Part shown: one piece after another, positions 8,637-16,378 of the stretch
Layout: each line of letters opens with the position of its first letter
How positions within the stretch are numbered: position 1 is the stretch's first letter
From: Pseudomonas sp. M47T1
Lineage (GTDB): Bacteria; Pseudomonadota; Gammaproteobacteria; Pseudomonadales; Pseudomonadaceae
NCBI RefSeq assembly: GCF_000263855.1
Contig: NZ_AJWX01000016.1
Span: forward strand, 1 to 64,000
Direction of reading: 5' to 3'
Length of the DNA stretch: 64,000 bases
Notes under the pieces: model-generated
Told to the model about the DNA's origin: nothing
Seen by the model: the letters and a program-made list of their open reading frames with translations, nothing else
Database searches by the model: none
Translations under genes and position numbers: made by a program

Positions 8637-8648
8637 CATGGCTGCGAT

Positions 8649-8855
8649 TCAGGCGGCTTCGACGTAGAAGTCGAGGAAGCTGATACCGGTGTCGGTATCC
8701 AGCTCCGGGCAATCATCATGGATGCAGCCGGCCAGGGCGCAGTACACCAGCCAGTGGCGGTCGTGGACATTGAAAGACAAGCCGTTGATCAGAGCTTCCT
8801 GCTCTTCACTTTGGGTGACCAGATACAGACGATCCTGATTCTGTGCGTGCAACAT
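8649..8855 (-). CDS. Small hypothetical protein
   Basis: 68 residues from the ATG at 8855, chosen because GGAG lies six bases upstream; an in-frame ATG at 8867 lacks one. Acidic, with two Cys in ALAGCIHDDCPELDTDTG that could bind metal. No signal peptide. I recognise it only as a small protein commonly seen at this place in pseudomonads; function unknown. Confidence 0.65.
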   Translation of the reverse strand: MLHAQNQDRLYLVTQSEEQEALINGLSFNVHDRHWLVYCALAGCIHDDCPELDTDTGISFLDFYVEAA

Positions 8856-8957
8856 GACCAGCTCCATGGCAGTGGCGAGGGAGCATAGGGTGACGGGTTC
8901 TGATGACGGCCATGTGACGCAGGTCAACACAGCCTGCTGATGTCCGCAACCGTCCTT

Positions 8958-9020
8958 GCGGGAGCTGGCTTGCCAGCGAGCTTATCGGGCGTCCACAGCT
9001 CGCTGGCACGCAGCTCCCGC
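8958..9020. repeat. REPIN, inverted REP pair
   Basis: Arms 8958-8982 (GCGGGAGCTGGCTTGCCAGC core) and 8997-9020 with small differences. Third copy of the family seen at 4553 and 5168. Confidence 0.85.
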
Positions 9021-9057
9021 AGGTACGGCGCGCGGGGGGTCAGGTTGTGCGCGCCGG

Positions 9058-10221
9058 TTACAGCGGCAAGCCAGCCTTCACGCGGTACTGGTTGCGCACT
9101 GGCGTGGCGTATTGCAGTACCAGGTAGGGGCGCTGTTCGGCCGGGCAGGCTTCCAGGCGGCGGGCCCATTCAGCGCGGGCCTTGTCCAGTTCTTCGGCGC
9201 CGAACACTTCGCTGGCCGCTGGCACGCCCAGGCTCGGGTCGGCGTCGGCCCACTGGGCGTACGCCAGGTAATGCGCCGGGAACAGGCGGTAGCCGGCCAG
9301 GATCTGCCGGTCTATTTCGGCGGCCAGTTGCTTGGTGTCGTCGAAGGCCTGGCTGATGGGTGGGGCGAAGTTAATGTGCACGCGGCCCTTATAGCCGGTG
9401 ATGCCCTGGGCAATGCTGATGTCGTCCTCGCCCGGCGCCTTGGTGTAACTGCCGGTGGTGGCGCGTGTGTACAGTTCGCGGGCCTTGGCCAGGTCGCACG
9501 GATCGTACTCGTAGCTGATCGACACCGGGGTGAGGTTCAGCGACTGGATCACCGCACCGAAGGGCTCGTCCTTGCGGCTCATGTGGAACATTTTCAGGAT
9601 GGCCGAATCGGTACGGTCATCACCATCCTTGGCCCGGCCTTCGGCCTGAGCGATCCAGATGGACTGGCAGTCGGTGCGGATGGAGTAGTTGATGTACGCA
9701 GACAGCAGCTGGTACGCCGCCAGTTTTTCCCGGCGCCCGGTCAGCGAGCGGTGCACGATGAAGCTCTTGTTCAGGCGCATCAGGTCGCTGACGAAGGGCT
9801 TCTGCAGCAGGTTGTCACCGATGGCGATACGCGGGGTGGGCAGGCCGGCGTGGTACACGGCATAGTTGACAAAGGCCGGGTCCATGACGATGTCGCGGTG
9901 GTTGGCCAGGAACAGGTAGGCGCTACCGGACTTGAACTGCTCCACGCCCGTGTAGGTCACACCGTCAGTGGCCCGATCAATGGTGTGATCGACGTAGACT
10001 TCGACTTTATCCTGCAAGGTAGCGACACTTTCGATGCCGGCGAACTCGCGGCGCAGCCGATGAGCTATAAGTGGTTTGAGCATCCAGCCGAATGCGCCGG
10101 CCAGGCGTGGGAAGCGGAAGTGGGTGAGGATATCGAGGAACGCCGGGTCGCTGAGCAGTCGTGCCAGAACGGCAGGGACTTCGGCGTCGTCGTACGGTCG
10201 GATGGCATCGAATTCGCCCAT
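9058..10221 (-). CDS. Glycerophosphate acyltransferase-like protein
   Basis: 387 residues from the ATG at 10221 (GAGAG upstream; ATG at 10224 equally possible). The acyltransferase block appears as FLANHRDIVMDPAFV near residue 120. The His-to-Asp spacing is five residues rather than the usual four of HX4D, a variant seen in this subfamily. A second block, IWIAQAEGRAKDG, follows at about 195. Probably a membrane-associated phospholipid-synthesis acyltransferase of the PlsC/PlsB superfamily. Acyl donor and acceptor are not deducible. Confidence 0.75.
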   Translation of the reverse strand: MGEFDAIRPYDDAEVPAVLARLLSDPAFLDILTHFRFPRLAGAFGWMLKPLIAHRLRREFAGIESVATLQDKVEVYVDHTIDRATDGVTYTGVEQFKSGSAYLFLANHRDIVMDPAFVNYAVYHAGLPTPRIAIGDNLLQKPFVSDLMRLNKSFIVHRSLTGRREKLAAYQLLSAYINYSIRTDCQSIWIAQAEGRAKDGDDRTDSAILKMFHMSRKDEPFGAVIQSLNLTPVSISYEYDPCDLAKARELYTRATTGSYTKAPGEDDISIAQGITGYKGRVHINFAPPISQAFDDTKQLAAEIDRQILAGYRLFPAHYLAYAQWADADPSLGVPAASEVFGAEELDKARAEWARRLEACPAEQRPYLVLQYATPVRNQYRVKAGLPL

Positions 10222-10325
10222 CATGCTCTCTTGTTGGAAACGGCTAGGGTAATGAAGTAAGGGCATATCGATAGCCCTTCAAATAGACCGGCGATTATAC
10301 GCATAAGTCACCATGGGGGACGGCC

Positions 10326-10514
10326 ATGCTGTTTCAGGAAAGCGAAGACATCGAATGCCCTTACTGTGGTGAAACGATTCCGGTGCTGCTGGACCTGTCC
10401 GGCGGCGATCAGGAGTATGTGGAGGACTGTTCGGTGTGCTGCAAACCTATTCGTTTCATTTTGCAGGTTCACGATGATGAATGGATGCTCGACGTCAAAG
10501 GCGAGAATGATTGA
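10326..10514 (+). CDS. CPXCG-motif cysteine-rich protein
   Basis: 62 residues with two Cys pairs, CPYCG (residues 11-15) and CSVCC (about 36-40), a small zinc-ribbon of the CPXCG family. Acidic and cytoplasmic. Its stop overlaps the next start by one base (TGATG), so it is translationally coupled to the DUF2007 gene. Function of the family is unknown. Confidence 0.85.
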   Translation: MLFQESEDIECPYCGETIPVLLDLSGGDQEYVEDCSVCCKPIRFILQVHDDEWMLDVKGEND

Positions 10515-10774
10515 TGCAGCGTATATATGATCCGGAAAGCCTGCTGGAGGCCGAGATGCTGTTGGGTATGCTCGACAGCGAGGGCGTGGCGGCTCACCTG
10601 GTGGGGCGCGACCTGATGGGGGGTATTGGCGACCTGCCAGCCATCGGCCTGCTGGGCCTCACCGTGGCCAATGACCAGGCCGATTACGCACGTCAGCTCA
10701 TCGCCGCGTACAATGCCGCCTTGCCGCTGCCGGGCGAAGAACCGGATAGTTTCCAGGGCGTGCTGGTGTGTTGA
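10514..10774 (+). CDS. DUF2007 domain protein
   Basis: 86 residues starting MQRIYDPESLLEAEMLLGML, matching the DUF2007 pattern (a ferredoxin-like small domain, PII-like in annotation, in which a residue pair reads out which variant of a gene is retained). The ATG at 10514 overlaps the preceding stop; a TTG at 10511 is less likely. Translationally coupled to the CPXCG protein. No known reaction. Confidence 0.75.
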   Translation: MQRIYDPESLLEAEMLLGMLDSEGVAAHLVGRDLMGGIGDLPAIGLLGLTVANDQADYARQLIAAYNAALPLPGEEPDSFQGVLVC

Positions 10775-10809
10775 GCCAGGCGCCGGTCATCTGAAGAGTC
10801 TTTTGCCTC

Positions 10810-11430
10810 ATGTGTGGACGTTATGCGTTGTTTCGCTGGTCGCCGGCCTTTGCCGCGTTGCCGGGCTTCCCTGTCGACCAGAAAGCGCAATGGAACATAT
10901 CGCCCGGTGATTCTGTGCTGATCCAGCGCAACCTGGAAGGGCGCTCGCAGTTGGACCGCGCGCGCTGGGGGCTGACACCGCCGTGGTTGACCGACCTGTC
11001 GCGTACCCCGGCCCACGCCCGGGCCGAGACCGTGGCCGAGCAGCCGATGTTTCGCGAGGCACTGCGCCTGCGTCGCTGCCTGCTGCCGGCCAACGGTTTT
11101 TATGAATGGCGCGGTAACGTGCGCAAACGGCCGTACTGGCTGACGCCGGGGGAGGGCAGTTCGCTGTTTTTCGCCGCAGTGTGGGAGGCGTATCCGGTGC
11201 AGGAGCAGGTGTGGCTGAGTACCGCAGTGGTGACCCAGGCGGCCATGAGCCAGCGTCGCCCGTTGATTCTCGATGCTGCCGGGCAGCAGGCCTGGCTGGA
11301 CCCTGAGACCCCGCTGCCGGTGCTGCAATCGTTGCTGGCCAGCAACCCCAGCGCATTGCGCGAGAGGCCGCTGGCCAACCTGGTCAATGATCCGAAGCTC
11401 AATGCCCCGGAATGCCTGACTCCGGCATAG
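10810..11430 (+). CDS. YedK/HMCES-like protein with altered active site
   Basis: 206 residues of the SOS-associated SRAP family. Enzymes of this family form a covalent thiazolidine link from Cys2 to abasic sites in single-stranded DNA. Here MCGRY retains Cys2, and GFYEWR retains Glu99 (E. coli Glu105). But the usual N-A-R-A-E-T motif reads HARAET (His69 for Asn), and the region that normally has IH(D/N)RMP reads MSQRRP, lacking the His. Cross-linking may persist while release or protease-like chemistry is altered. Follows the DUF2007 gene by 35 bases. No LexA box seen. Confidence 0.85.
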   Translation: MCGRYALFRWSPAFAALPGFPVDQKAQWNISPGDSVLIQRNLEGRSQLDRARWGLTPPWLTDLSRTPAHARAETVAEQPMFREALRLRRCLLPANGFYEWRGNVRKRPYWLTPGEGSSLFFAAVWEAYPVQEQVWLSTAVVTQAAMSQRRPLILDAAGQQAWLDPETPLPVLQSLLASNPSALRERPLANLVNDPKLNAPECLTPA

Positions 11431-11501
11431 GCGGTGCTGTGTGACGCGGCCTGGCGGCTGCTACACAATCGCTGTAGCAACAACTATCTAGGTGGGGGGC
11501 G

Positions 11502-12089
11502 TCAACCCACCCAGCCACTCACCTGCATGGCCTTGTACACGGCCACCACTGCCAGCACGAAAAACGCGCAGGCTGCCAGGCGGCGAATCAGCGTCAACGG
11601 CAGTTTCTCAGCGGCAAAGTTACCCGCCAGCACCACCGGTACGTTGGCCAGCAGCATGCCCAGGGTGGTACCCAGGATCACTAGCAGCAAGTGCGGGTAC
11701 TGGGCGGCCAGCATCACCGTGGCAACCTGGGTCTTGTCGCCGATTTCGGCCAGGAAGAAGGCAATCAGAGTGGTCAGGAACGGGCCGAACTTGCGCGCGT
11801 TGCTGGCTTCGTCATCGTCCATCTTGTCGGGCACCAGGGTCCACAGCGCCGTGGCTGTGAAGCTTGCGGCCAGGATCCAGTGCAACGTAGCATCCGAGAA
11901 GAAACTGCCGAACCAGGCCCCCACTGCGCCAGCGGCGGCGTGGTTGGCAAGGGTGGCTGCGATAATGCCGGCGATGATCGGCCAGGGCTTGCGGAAGCGC
12001 GCGGCCAGGATCAGGGCAAGCAATTGGGTCTTGTCGCCGATCTCCGCCAAGGCAACGATCGCGGTAGGGACAAGAAGTGATTCCAGCAT
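11502..12089 (-). CDS. GDT1/UPF0016 family manganese exporter
   Basis: 195 residues, about six membrane helices in two homologous halves. Each half carries the signature E-x-G-D-K-T-Q: AEIGDKTQLLAL near residue 16 and AEIGDKTQVATV near 115, with an acidic loop (DKMDDDEAS) between. Family members (TMEM165/GDT1, bacterial MneA) export Mn2+ or exchange Ca2+/Mn2+ for protons. The upstream yybP-ykoY-type leader supports a Mn2+ efflux role. Preceded by AGGA eight bases upstream. Confidence 0.88.
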   Translation of the reverse strand: MLESLLVPTAIVALAEIGDKTQLLALILAARFRKPWPIIAGIIAATLANHAAAGAVGAWFGSFFSDATLHWILAASFTATALWTLVPDKMDDDEASNARKFGPFLTTLIAFFLAEIGDKTQVATVMLAAQYPHLLLVILGTTLGMLLANVPVVLAGNFAAEKLPLTLIRRLAACAFFVLAVVAVYKAMQVSGWVG

Positions 12090-12120
12090 CAGGATTTCCT
12101 ATGGGGGCGGGTCGACACGG

Positions 12121-12295
12121 CTATGACACGTACAGCCTCCCCGCCCCGGGTAAGGTGTTCGTGTCATAGGTCTTGTCAAACCCTGAGCCCGTCTGATGCG
12201 GACTGTGAGGTCGCATGCGCCATGGTCTGTGGACCAAGTATGTTGACGCATGCCATGCGAGCCATGTTGCTCGCGGGAGACTACTCCCCTAGGAC
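12121..12295 (-). promoter_or_regulatory. yybP-ykoY manganese riboswitch leader
   Basis: Read on the minus strand, 12295-12163 shows the class landmarks: CTAGGGGAGTAG at the 5' end, CGTCAACATAC in the middle and AAGACCTATG at the 3' end. P1 pairs GTCCTAGG (12295-12288) with CCTATGAC (12170-12163), one mismatch. The 3' P1 strand overlaps one arm of a perfect 10-bp inverted repeat (12121-12130 with 12160-12169). Aptamer and downstream hairpin are thus mutually exclusive, an expression platform. It precedes a GDT1-type Mn exporter, a known target of this Mn2+-sensing class. Confidence 0.82.
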
Positions 12296-12340
12296 GCTGC
12301 GGATTCTGCCTAGGGAATTTCATTTGGGCAAGCGAAGTTT

Positions 12341-13339
12341 TTACTTGCGTTTTGCCCGGTAGATTCTGAAACCCTGGCCTTCGGCTTGTACCGCACACAC
12401 GCCCAAGTGCTCTTCGATCAGCGGTTGGTAGCGCAGGAAGCTATTGGCGACAATTCGCAGTTCACCGCCTTTTTTCAGATGTTTTGCCGATTTTCGCAGC
12501 AGGTTCTCCGATGCCTGATAATGGGTGTGCACGCCGGTATGGAACGGTGGATTGCTGACAATGGCGTCCAGATCCATGGGGGCGGCATCGATGCCGTCAC
12601 CGGTGATGACCTCGCCTTCCAGGCCGTTGGCGACCAGGGTCATGCGGCTACTGGCCGCAGCAAAGGCGTCCACGTCCAGCAGGGTCAGGCGGCTTTGCGG
12701 GTAGCGCCGCTTGAGGCTGGCACCCAGCACGCCGGCGCCGCAGCCGAAGTCCAGCACATGGCCGGCCGGCAGGTTATCCAGGTGGTCGAGCAGCAGCGCG
12801 GTGCCGCGGTCCAGGCGGCCATGGCTGAATACGCCGGGCAGGCTGATGACGGACAGCGGGCCGTCGGCCAGTTCCAGTTCGTAGCGCTGGGCCAGGCTGT
12901 GCAGGTCAACGGCGGCAGGCGCTGAGTCGACTTTCACTTGCCACAGTTGGCAATGGCGCGCGCTGTCGAGCTTGCGTGGTTTGCCCAGGGGTTGCAGCTG
13001 TTTCGCCGCGCCTTCGATGCCGCCACGTTTTTCACCCACCAGGAACAGGAGCTTGCCGGCCAGGCGCGACGCCAGAGCATTGAGCAGGTAGTTGGCCAGC
13101 TCGCGGGACTTGGGCAGGAACAGCACAGCCGCGTCGAAATCGCCTTGGGGCGCCTCGGTACCAAAGTGGCTGCGCTCGGCGAAGCGCGCCGTCAGCGCGT
13201 GCTGGTCGCCTGCGTGCCAGCACCAGCCATGGGCGTCGGGCAGCTTGCCGAGCAGGTCGTCGGCGGGCAGGCCTGCCAGCAGCAGGCGGCCCTGGAACAA
13301 GTCGGCCTGGCGAAGCAGGACTTCACTGCGCGGGTCCAT
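12341..13339 (-). CDS. rsmC: 16S rRNA m2G1207 methyltransferase
   Basis: 332 residues, the usual RsmC length, with two methyltransferase-like halves. The N-terminal half is degenerate; the C-terminal half has the SAM-binding VLDFGCGAGVLG near residue 193 and the catalytic motif IVSNPPFHTGV near 258. It methylates guanine 1207 of 16S rRNA in the 30S subunit. ATG at 13339 follows AGGAG at good spacing. Separate from hprA by 50 bases, same strand. Confidence 0.9.
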   Translation of the reverse strand: MDPRSEVLLRQADLFQGRLLLAGLPADDLLGKLPDAHGWCWHAGDQHALTARFAERSHFGTEAPQGDFDAAVLFLPKSRELANYLLNALASRLAGKLLFLVGEKRGGIEGAAKQLQPLGKPRKLDSARHCQLWQVKVDSAPAAVDLHSLAQRYELELADGPLSVISLPGVFSHGRLDRGTALLLDHLDNLPAGHVLDFGCGAGVLGASLKRRYPQSRLTLLDVDAFAAASSRMTLVANGLEGEVITGDGIDAAPMDLDAIVSNPPFHTGVHTHYQASENLLRKSAKHLKKGGELRIVANSFLRYQPLIEEHLGVCAVQAEGQGFRIYRAKRK

Positions 13340-13390
13340 GGTGGAAGCTCCTGGTCAAAAAAGCGCGCATTCTAACAGAGCCGCCGGGGC

Positions 13391-14356
13391 TCAGTTGACC
13401 TGCCGCAGCGGCGTGCCGGCGAAATGGCTGCGGGCGTTTTCCGCGACCTGGGCAACGATGCGCTGGCGTGCCTCGCGGCTGCCCCAGGCACTGTGCGGGG
13501 TAATGATCAGGCGCGGGATGTCATCAGCCAGCAGCGGGTTGCCATTGACCGGTGGCTCCACGCTGAGCACGTCGGTGGCCGCGCCGCCCAAGTGCCCGGC
13601 CCGCAGGGCATCAGCCAGCGCCTGTTCGTCAATCAGCCCGCCACGAGCGGTGTTGACCACGAAGGCACCCGGTTTCATCTGCCGCAGCTCAGCGGCGCCA
13701 ATCATGTTCCGCGTGCTGTCGTTCAGCGGGCAGTGCAGGGTCAGGGCGTCTACCTGGGGCAGCAGCTCGGCCAGCGCCAGGCGGTCTGCACGGGGTGGCC
13801 GGCCAGGCAGCGCACCCAGCAGCACGCGCATGCCGAAGGCTTCTGCCAGGCGCGCCACGGCGCTGCCCAATTCGCCATGGCCGAGCAGCCCCAGGGTCTT
13901 GCCTTCCAGTTCCACGATGGGGTAGTCCAGCAGGCAGAACTGGCTGGAACGCTGCCATTGCCCGGCGGCGATGGCTTTCTGGTAGTCGGGCAGGCGGGTG
14001 GCCAGGGCCAGCAACAGCATCAGCGTGTGTTGAGCCACCGACGGCGTGCCGTAACCCTGGCAATTGCACACGGCAATGCCACGCGCGCGGGCGGCGGCCA
14101 GGTCAACGTTATTGGTGCCGGTGGCGGTAATCAGCACCAGTTTCAGGTGGGGGCAGGCGGCGAGGGTGTCGGCATTGACCACCACCTTGTTGGTGATGAT
14201 CACCTCGGCATCGCGGCAGCGTTCGATGACCTGTTGCGGGCTGGTCGAACCGTGCAGGTCCAGCTGGCTGAAGCCTTGTTGCAGAGGGGCGAGGTCGAGG
14301 TCACCCAGGTCCAGCGAGCTGTAATCGAGAAACACGGCGCGGCGCAGATCGGTCAT
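13391..14356 (-). CDS. hprA: D-2-hydroxyacid dehydrogenase (glycerate/hydroxypyruvate)
   Basis: 321 residues from the ATG at 14356, preceded by AAGGAG; the open frame runs on to 16030 but only as the antisense of the neighbours. NAD-binding GLLGHGELGSAVA is near residue 149. The catalytic Arg is in NTARGGLIDE, the Glu is in a later ATDVLSVEPP region, and the His is in ITPHSAWGS. Reduces hydroxypyruvate/glyoxylate or oxidises D-glycerate. Substrate inferred from similarity to Pseudomonas HprA. Confidence 0.88.
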   Translation of the reverse strand: MTDLRRAVFLDYSSLDLGDLDLAPLQQGFSQLDLHGSTSPQQVIERCRDAEVIITNKVVVNADTLAACPHLKLVLITATGTNNVDLAAARARGIAVCNCQGYGTPSVAQHTLMLLLALATRLPDYQKAIAAGQWQRSSQFCLLDYPIVELEGKTLGLLGHGELGSAVARLAEAFGMRVLLGALPGRPPRADRLALAELLPQVDALTLHCPLNDSTRNMIGAAELRQMKPGAFVVNTARGGLIDEQALADALRAGHLGGAATDVLSVEPPVNGNPLLADDIPRLIITPHSAWGSREARQRIVAQVAENARSHFAGTPLRQVN

Positions 14357-14497
14357 CGTCAGAACTCCTTGTTGGTTTTTACGCAATCGCATAGGCAACG
14401 GAAAAATCCTACACGAATTTCTGAGGTGGTTGGCTTTGTGAAAATTAGCTGTTAGATTTTCATGAAATTTAACTATAAAAAATTCACGGGCCGGTCC

Positions 14498-15787
14498 ATG
14501 TTCAAACAATCCGCGCAGCACGTGCACAGTTATTACGCTCATACGTATCCACAGCCGTTGCCCTTGCGGCCGCGCCTTGAGGGCCAGCGCCAGGCTGATG
14601 TGCTGGTCATTGGCGGTGGCTTCAGCGGCTTGCACACGGCATTGCGCCTGGCCCTGAGCGGTAAGCGCGTGGTGCTGCTGGAGGCCAGCCGCCTGGCTTG
14701 GGCAGCGTCCGGGCGTAATGGTGGCCAGGCTTTGTTGGGCTGGTCGTGCGACATGGCCCCGCTGGAGCGAGGGCTGGGCCTGACCCGGGCGCGGGAGTTG
14801 TGGGACAGCATGGTCTGGGCCAGTGAAGAGCTGCGCGACCTGCCCGCCCGGCACGGCTTTGACGTGGACTATAGGCTGGGCAGCCTGTGGGCGGCGGTGC
14901 GCGAGAATCGGGTGGAACAGCTGCGCGAAGCGCGACGCGAGGCCCGCAGCAAGTGGGGCGATGACCAGGTGCGCTTTATCGCGGGCGATGAACTGCAGCA
15001 ATGGATCGGCAGCCCACGCTACCGTGCTGCCCTGCTGGATCCCCGTGGCGCTCACCTCAACCCGCTGAAACTGGCTCAGGGCCTGGCGAGCGCCATTGAA
15101 CAGGCGGGCGGGCAACTGTTTGAGCAAAGTCAGGTACTGAGCTATCGGCGCCAAGGCGAGGGCTTTGTTGCCCGCACCGACCTGGGCGAAGTCAGTTGCG
15201 ACGTGCTGGTATTGGCCTGCAATGCGTACCTGGACGGGCTGGACCGACGAATTTCCAGCCGCGTGCTGCCCGTGGGTTCCTACCAGGTGGCCACCCAAGC
15301 GCTGGAACCGGCGCTGGCGCAGTCCTTGTTGCCGCAAAACAGCTGCGTAATCGACAATCAGTTCGTGCCGGACTATTTCCGACTCACGCCCGATCACCGC
15401 CTGCTGTTCGGCGGCGGCTGCACCTACCTGGGCGGTATCCCCAACGACGTCGCACGGGCCACGCGGCCGTACCTTGAGCGGGCGTTTCCCCAGCTCAAGG
15501 GCGTGGTGCTGGATTACGCCTGGGGCGGCCATATCGATATCAGCATGAAGCGCACCCCCGACGTCGGCCGCCAGGGCCACTGCTATTGGTTGCAGGGCTT
15601 CTCCGGCCACGGTGTGCTGCCCACGCTGGCCGCCGCGCGCGCCGTCACCGACGCCATCGACGGCGACCAGCGGTTGCTCAACCACTATCAGGCCCTCGAC
15701 AATCCGCGCTTTCCGGGCGGCCGCTGGCTGGCCGCCCCCCTGGAAGCCGCCGGCAAGGCCTGGTATCGGCTGCGCGACGTAATTTGA
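14498..15787 (+). CDS. Gamma-glutamylputrescine oxidase (FAD-dependent)
   Basis: 429 residues from the ATG at 14498 (MFKQSAQHVHSYY, the family's usual start; an in-frame ATG at 14462 is possible). The DAO-type FAD fold VLVIGGGFSGLHTALRLA starts near residue 36. In the PuuB/PauB family it oxidatively deaminates gamma-glutamyl-polyamine to an aldehyde, releasing ammonia and H2O2. It is followed by a regulator gene and a gamma-glutamyl-polyamine ligase on the same strand, supporting the pathway. Confidence 0.85.
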   Translation: MFKQSAQHVHSYYAHTYPQPLPLRPRLEGQRQADVLVIGGGFSGLHTALRLALSGKRVVLLEASRLAWAASGRNGGQALLGWSCDMAPLERGLGLTRARELWDSMVWASEELRDLPARHGFDVDYRLGSLWAAVRENRVEQLREARREARSKWGDDQVRFIAGDELQQWIGSPRYRAALLDPRGAHLNPLKLAQGLASAIEQAGGQLFEQSQVLSYRRQGEGFVARTDLGEVSCDVLVLACNAYLDGLDRRISSRVLPVGSYQVATQALEPALAQSLLPQNSCVIDNQFVPDYFRLTPDHRLLFGGGCTYLGGIPNDVARATRPYLERAFPQLKGVVLDYAWGGHIDISMKRTPDVGRQGHCYWLQGFSGHGVLPTLAAARAVTDAIDGDQRLLNHYQALDNPRFPGGRWLAAPLEAAGKAWYRLRDVI

Positions 15788-15799
15788 CGGAAAACCGCG

Positions 15800-16357
15800 A
15801 TGAACATGCAGGAAGAAATTGAAAGTCTGGCGATCCTGATTCGTGACCTTCGCAAGCACAAGAACCTCACCCTGGGTGAACTGGCCAAGCGCATCGACCG
15901 CTCGGTGGGCTTCCTCTCCCAGGTGGAGCGCGGCTTGTCGCGGCCCACGGTGGCCGACCTTACCGCCATCAGCGAGGCGCTGGGCGTGCCCACCACCTAT
16001 TTCTACACCCTGGAAACGCCCCGGGCGCAACGCTGGGTCACCCGCCCGGGCGAGCGCCGCACCCTGTATTACGCTGGCGGCATCACCGACGTGCTGGCCT
16101 CACCGAGCATTTCCGGGGGGTTCTCCATGCTGGAAAGCCACCTGGCACCGGGCGCCACCAGCGGCGACGGGCACCTGAACGACAGTTCCGAGCAAGGCGC
16201 TTTCGTGCTGGAGGGCGAGCTGACCGTGTGGCTCGACGGCGAGGAAGAGCCCGCGACCCTGTATGCCAATGACAGTTTCCAGCTACCGCCCCATGCCCAG
16301 TTTCGCTACGCCAACCGCACCGACAAACCCACCCGCGTGCTTTGGGTTTTCAACTGA
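15800..16357 (+). CDS. XRE-cupin regulator of polyamine catabolism
   Basis: 185 residues. Residues ~10-65 form an XRE helix-turn-helix (NLTLGELAKRIDRSVGFLSQ) and residues ~105-180 a cupin sensor domain (SSEQGAFVLEGELTVWLDGE). This PuuR/PauR-like architecture is that of polyamine-responsive repressors. Sits 12 bases after the oxidase gene and 21 bases before the ligase, so it is probably autoregulated within the operon. Confidence 0.85.
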   Translation: MNMQEEIESLAILIRDLRKHKNLTLGELAKRIDRSVGFLSQVERGLSRPTVADLTAISEALGVPTTYFYTLETPRAQRWVTRPGERRTLYYAGGITDVLASPSISGGFSMLESHLAPGATSGDGHLNDSSEQGAFVLEGELTVWLDGEEEPATLYANDSFQLPPHAQFRYANRTDKPTRVLWVFN

Positions 16358-16378
16358 TCGATAACAAGGACAATAACG

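Noticed and set aside
13391..16030. An 879-residue minus-strand open frame reaching from hprA across the polyamine operon.
   Set aside because: Only 13391-14356 is a real gene with a ribosome site; beyond that it is antisense to the polyamine oxidase and regulator, a high-GC shadow.
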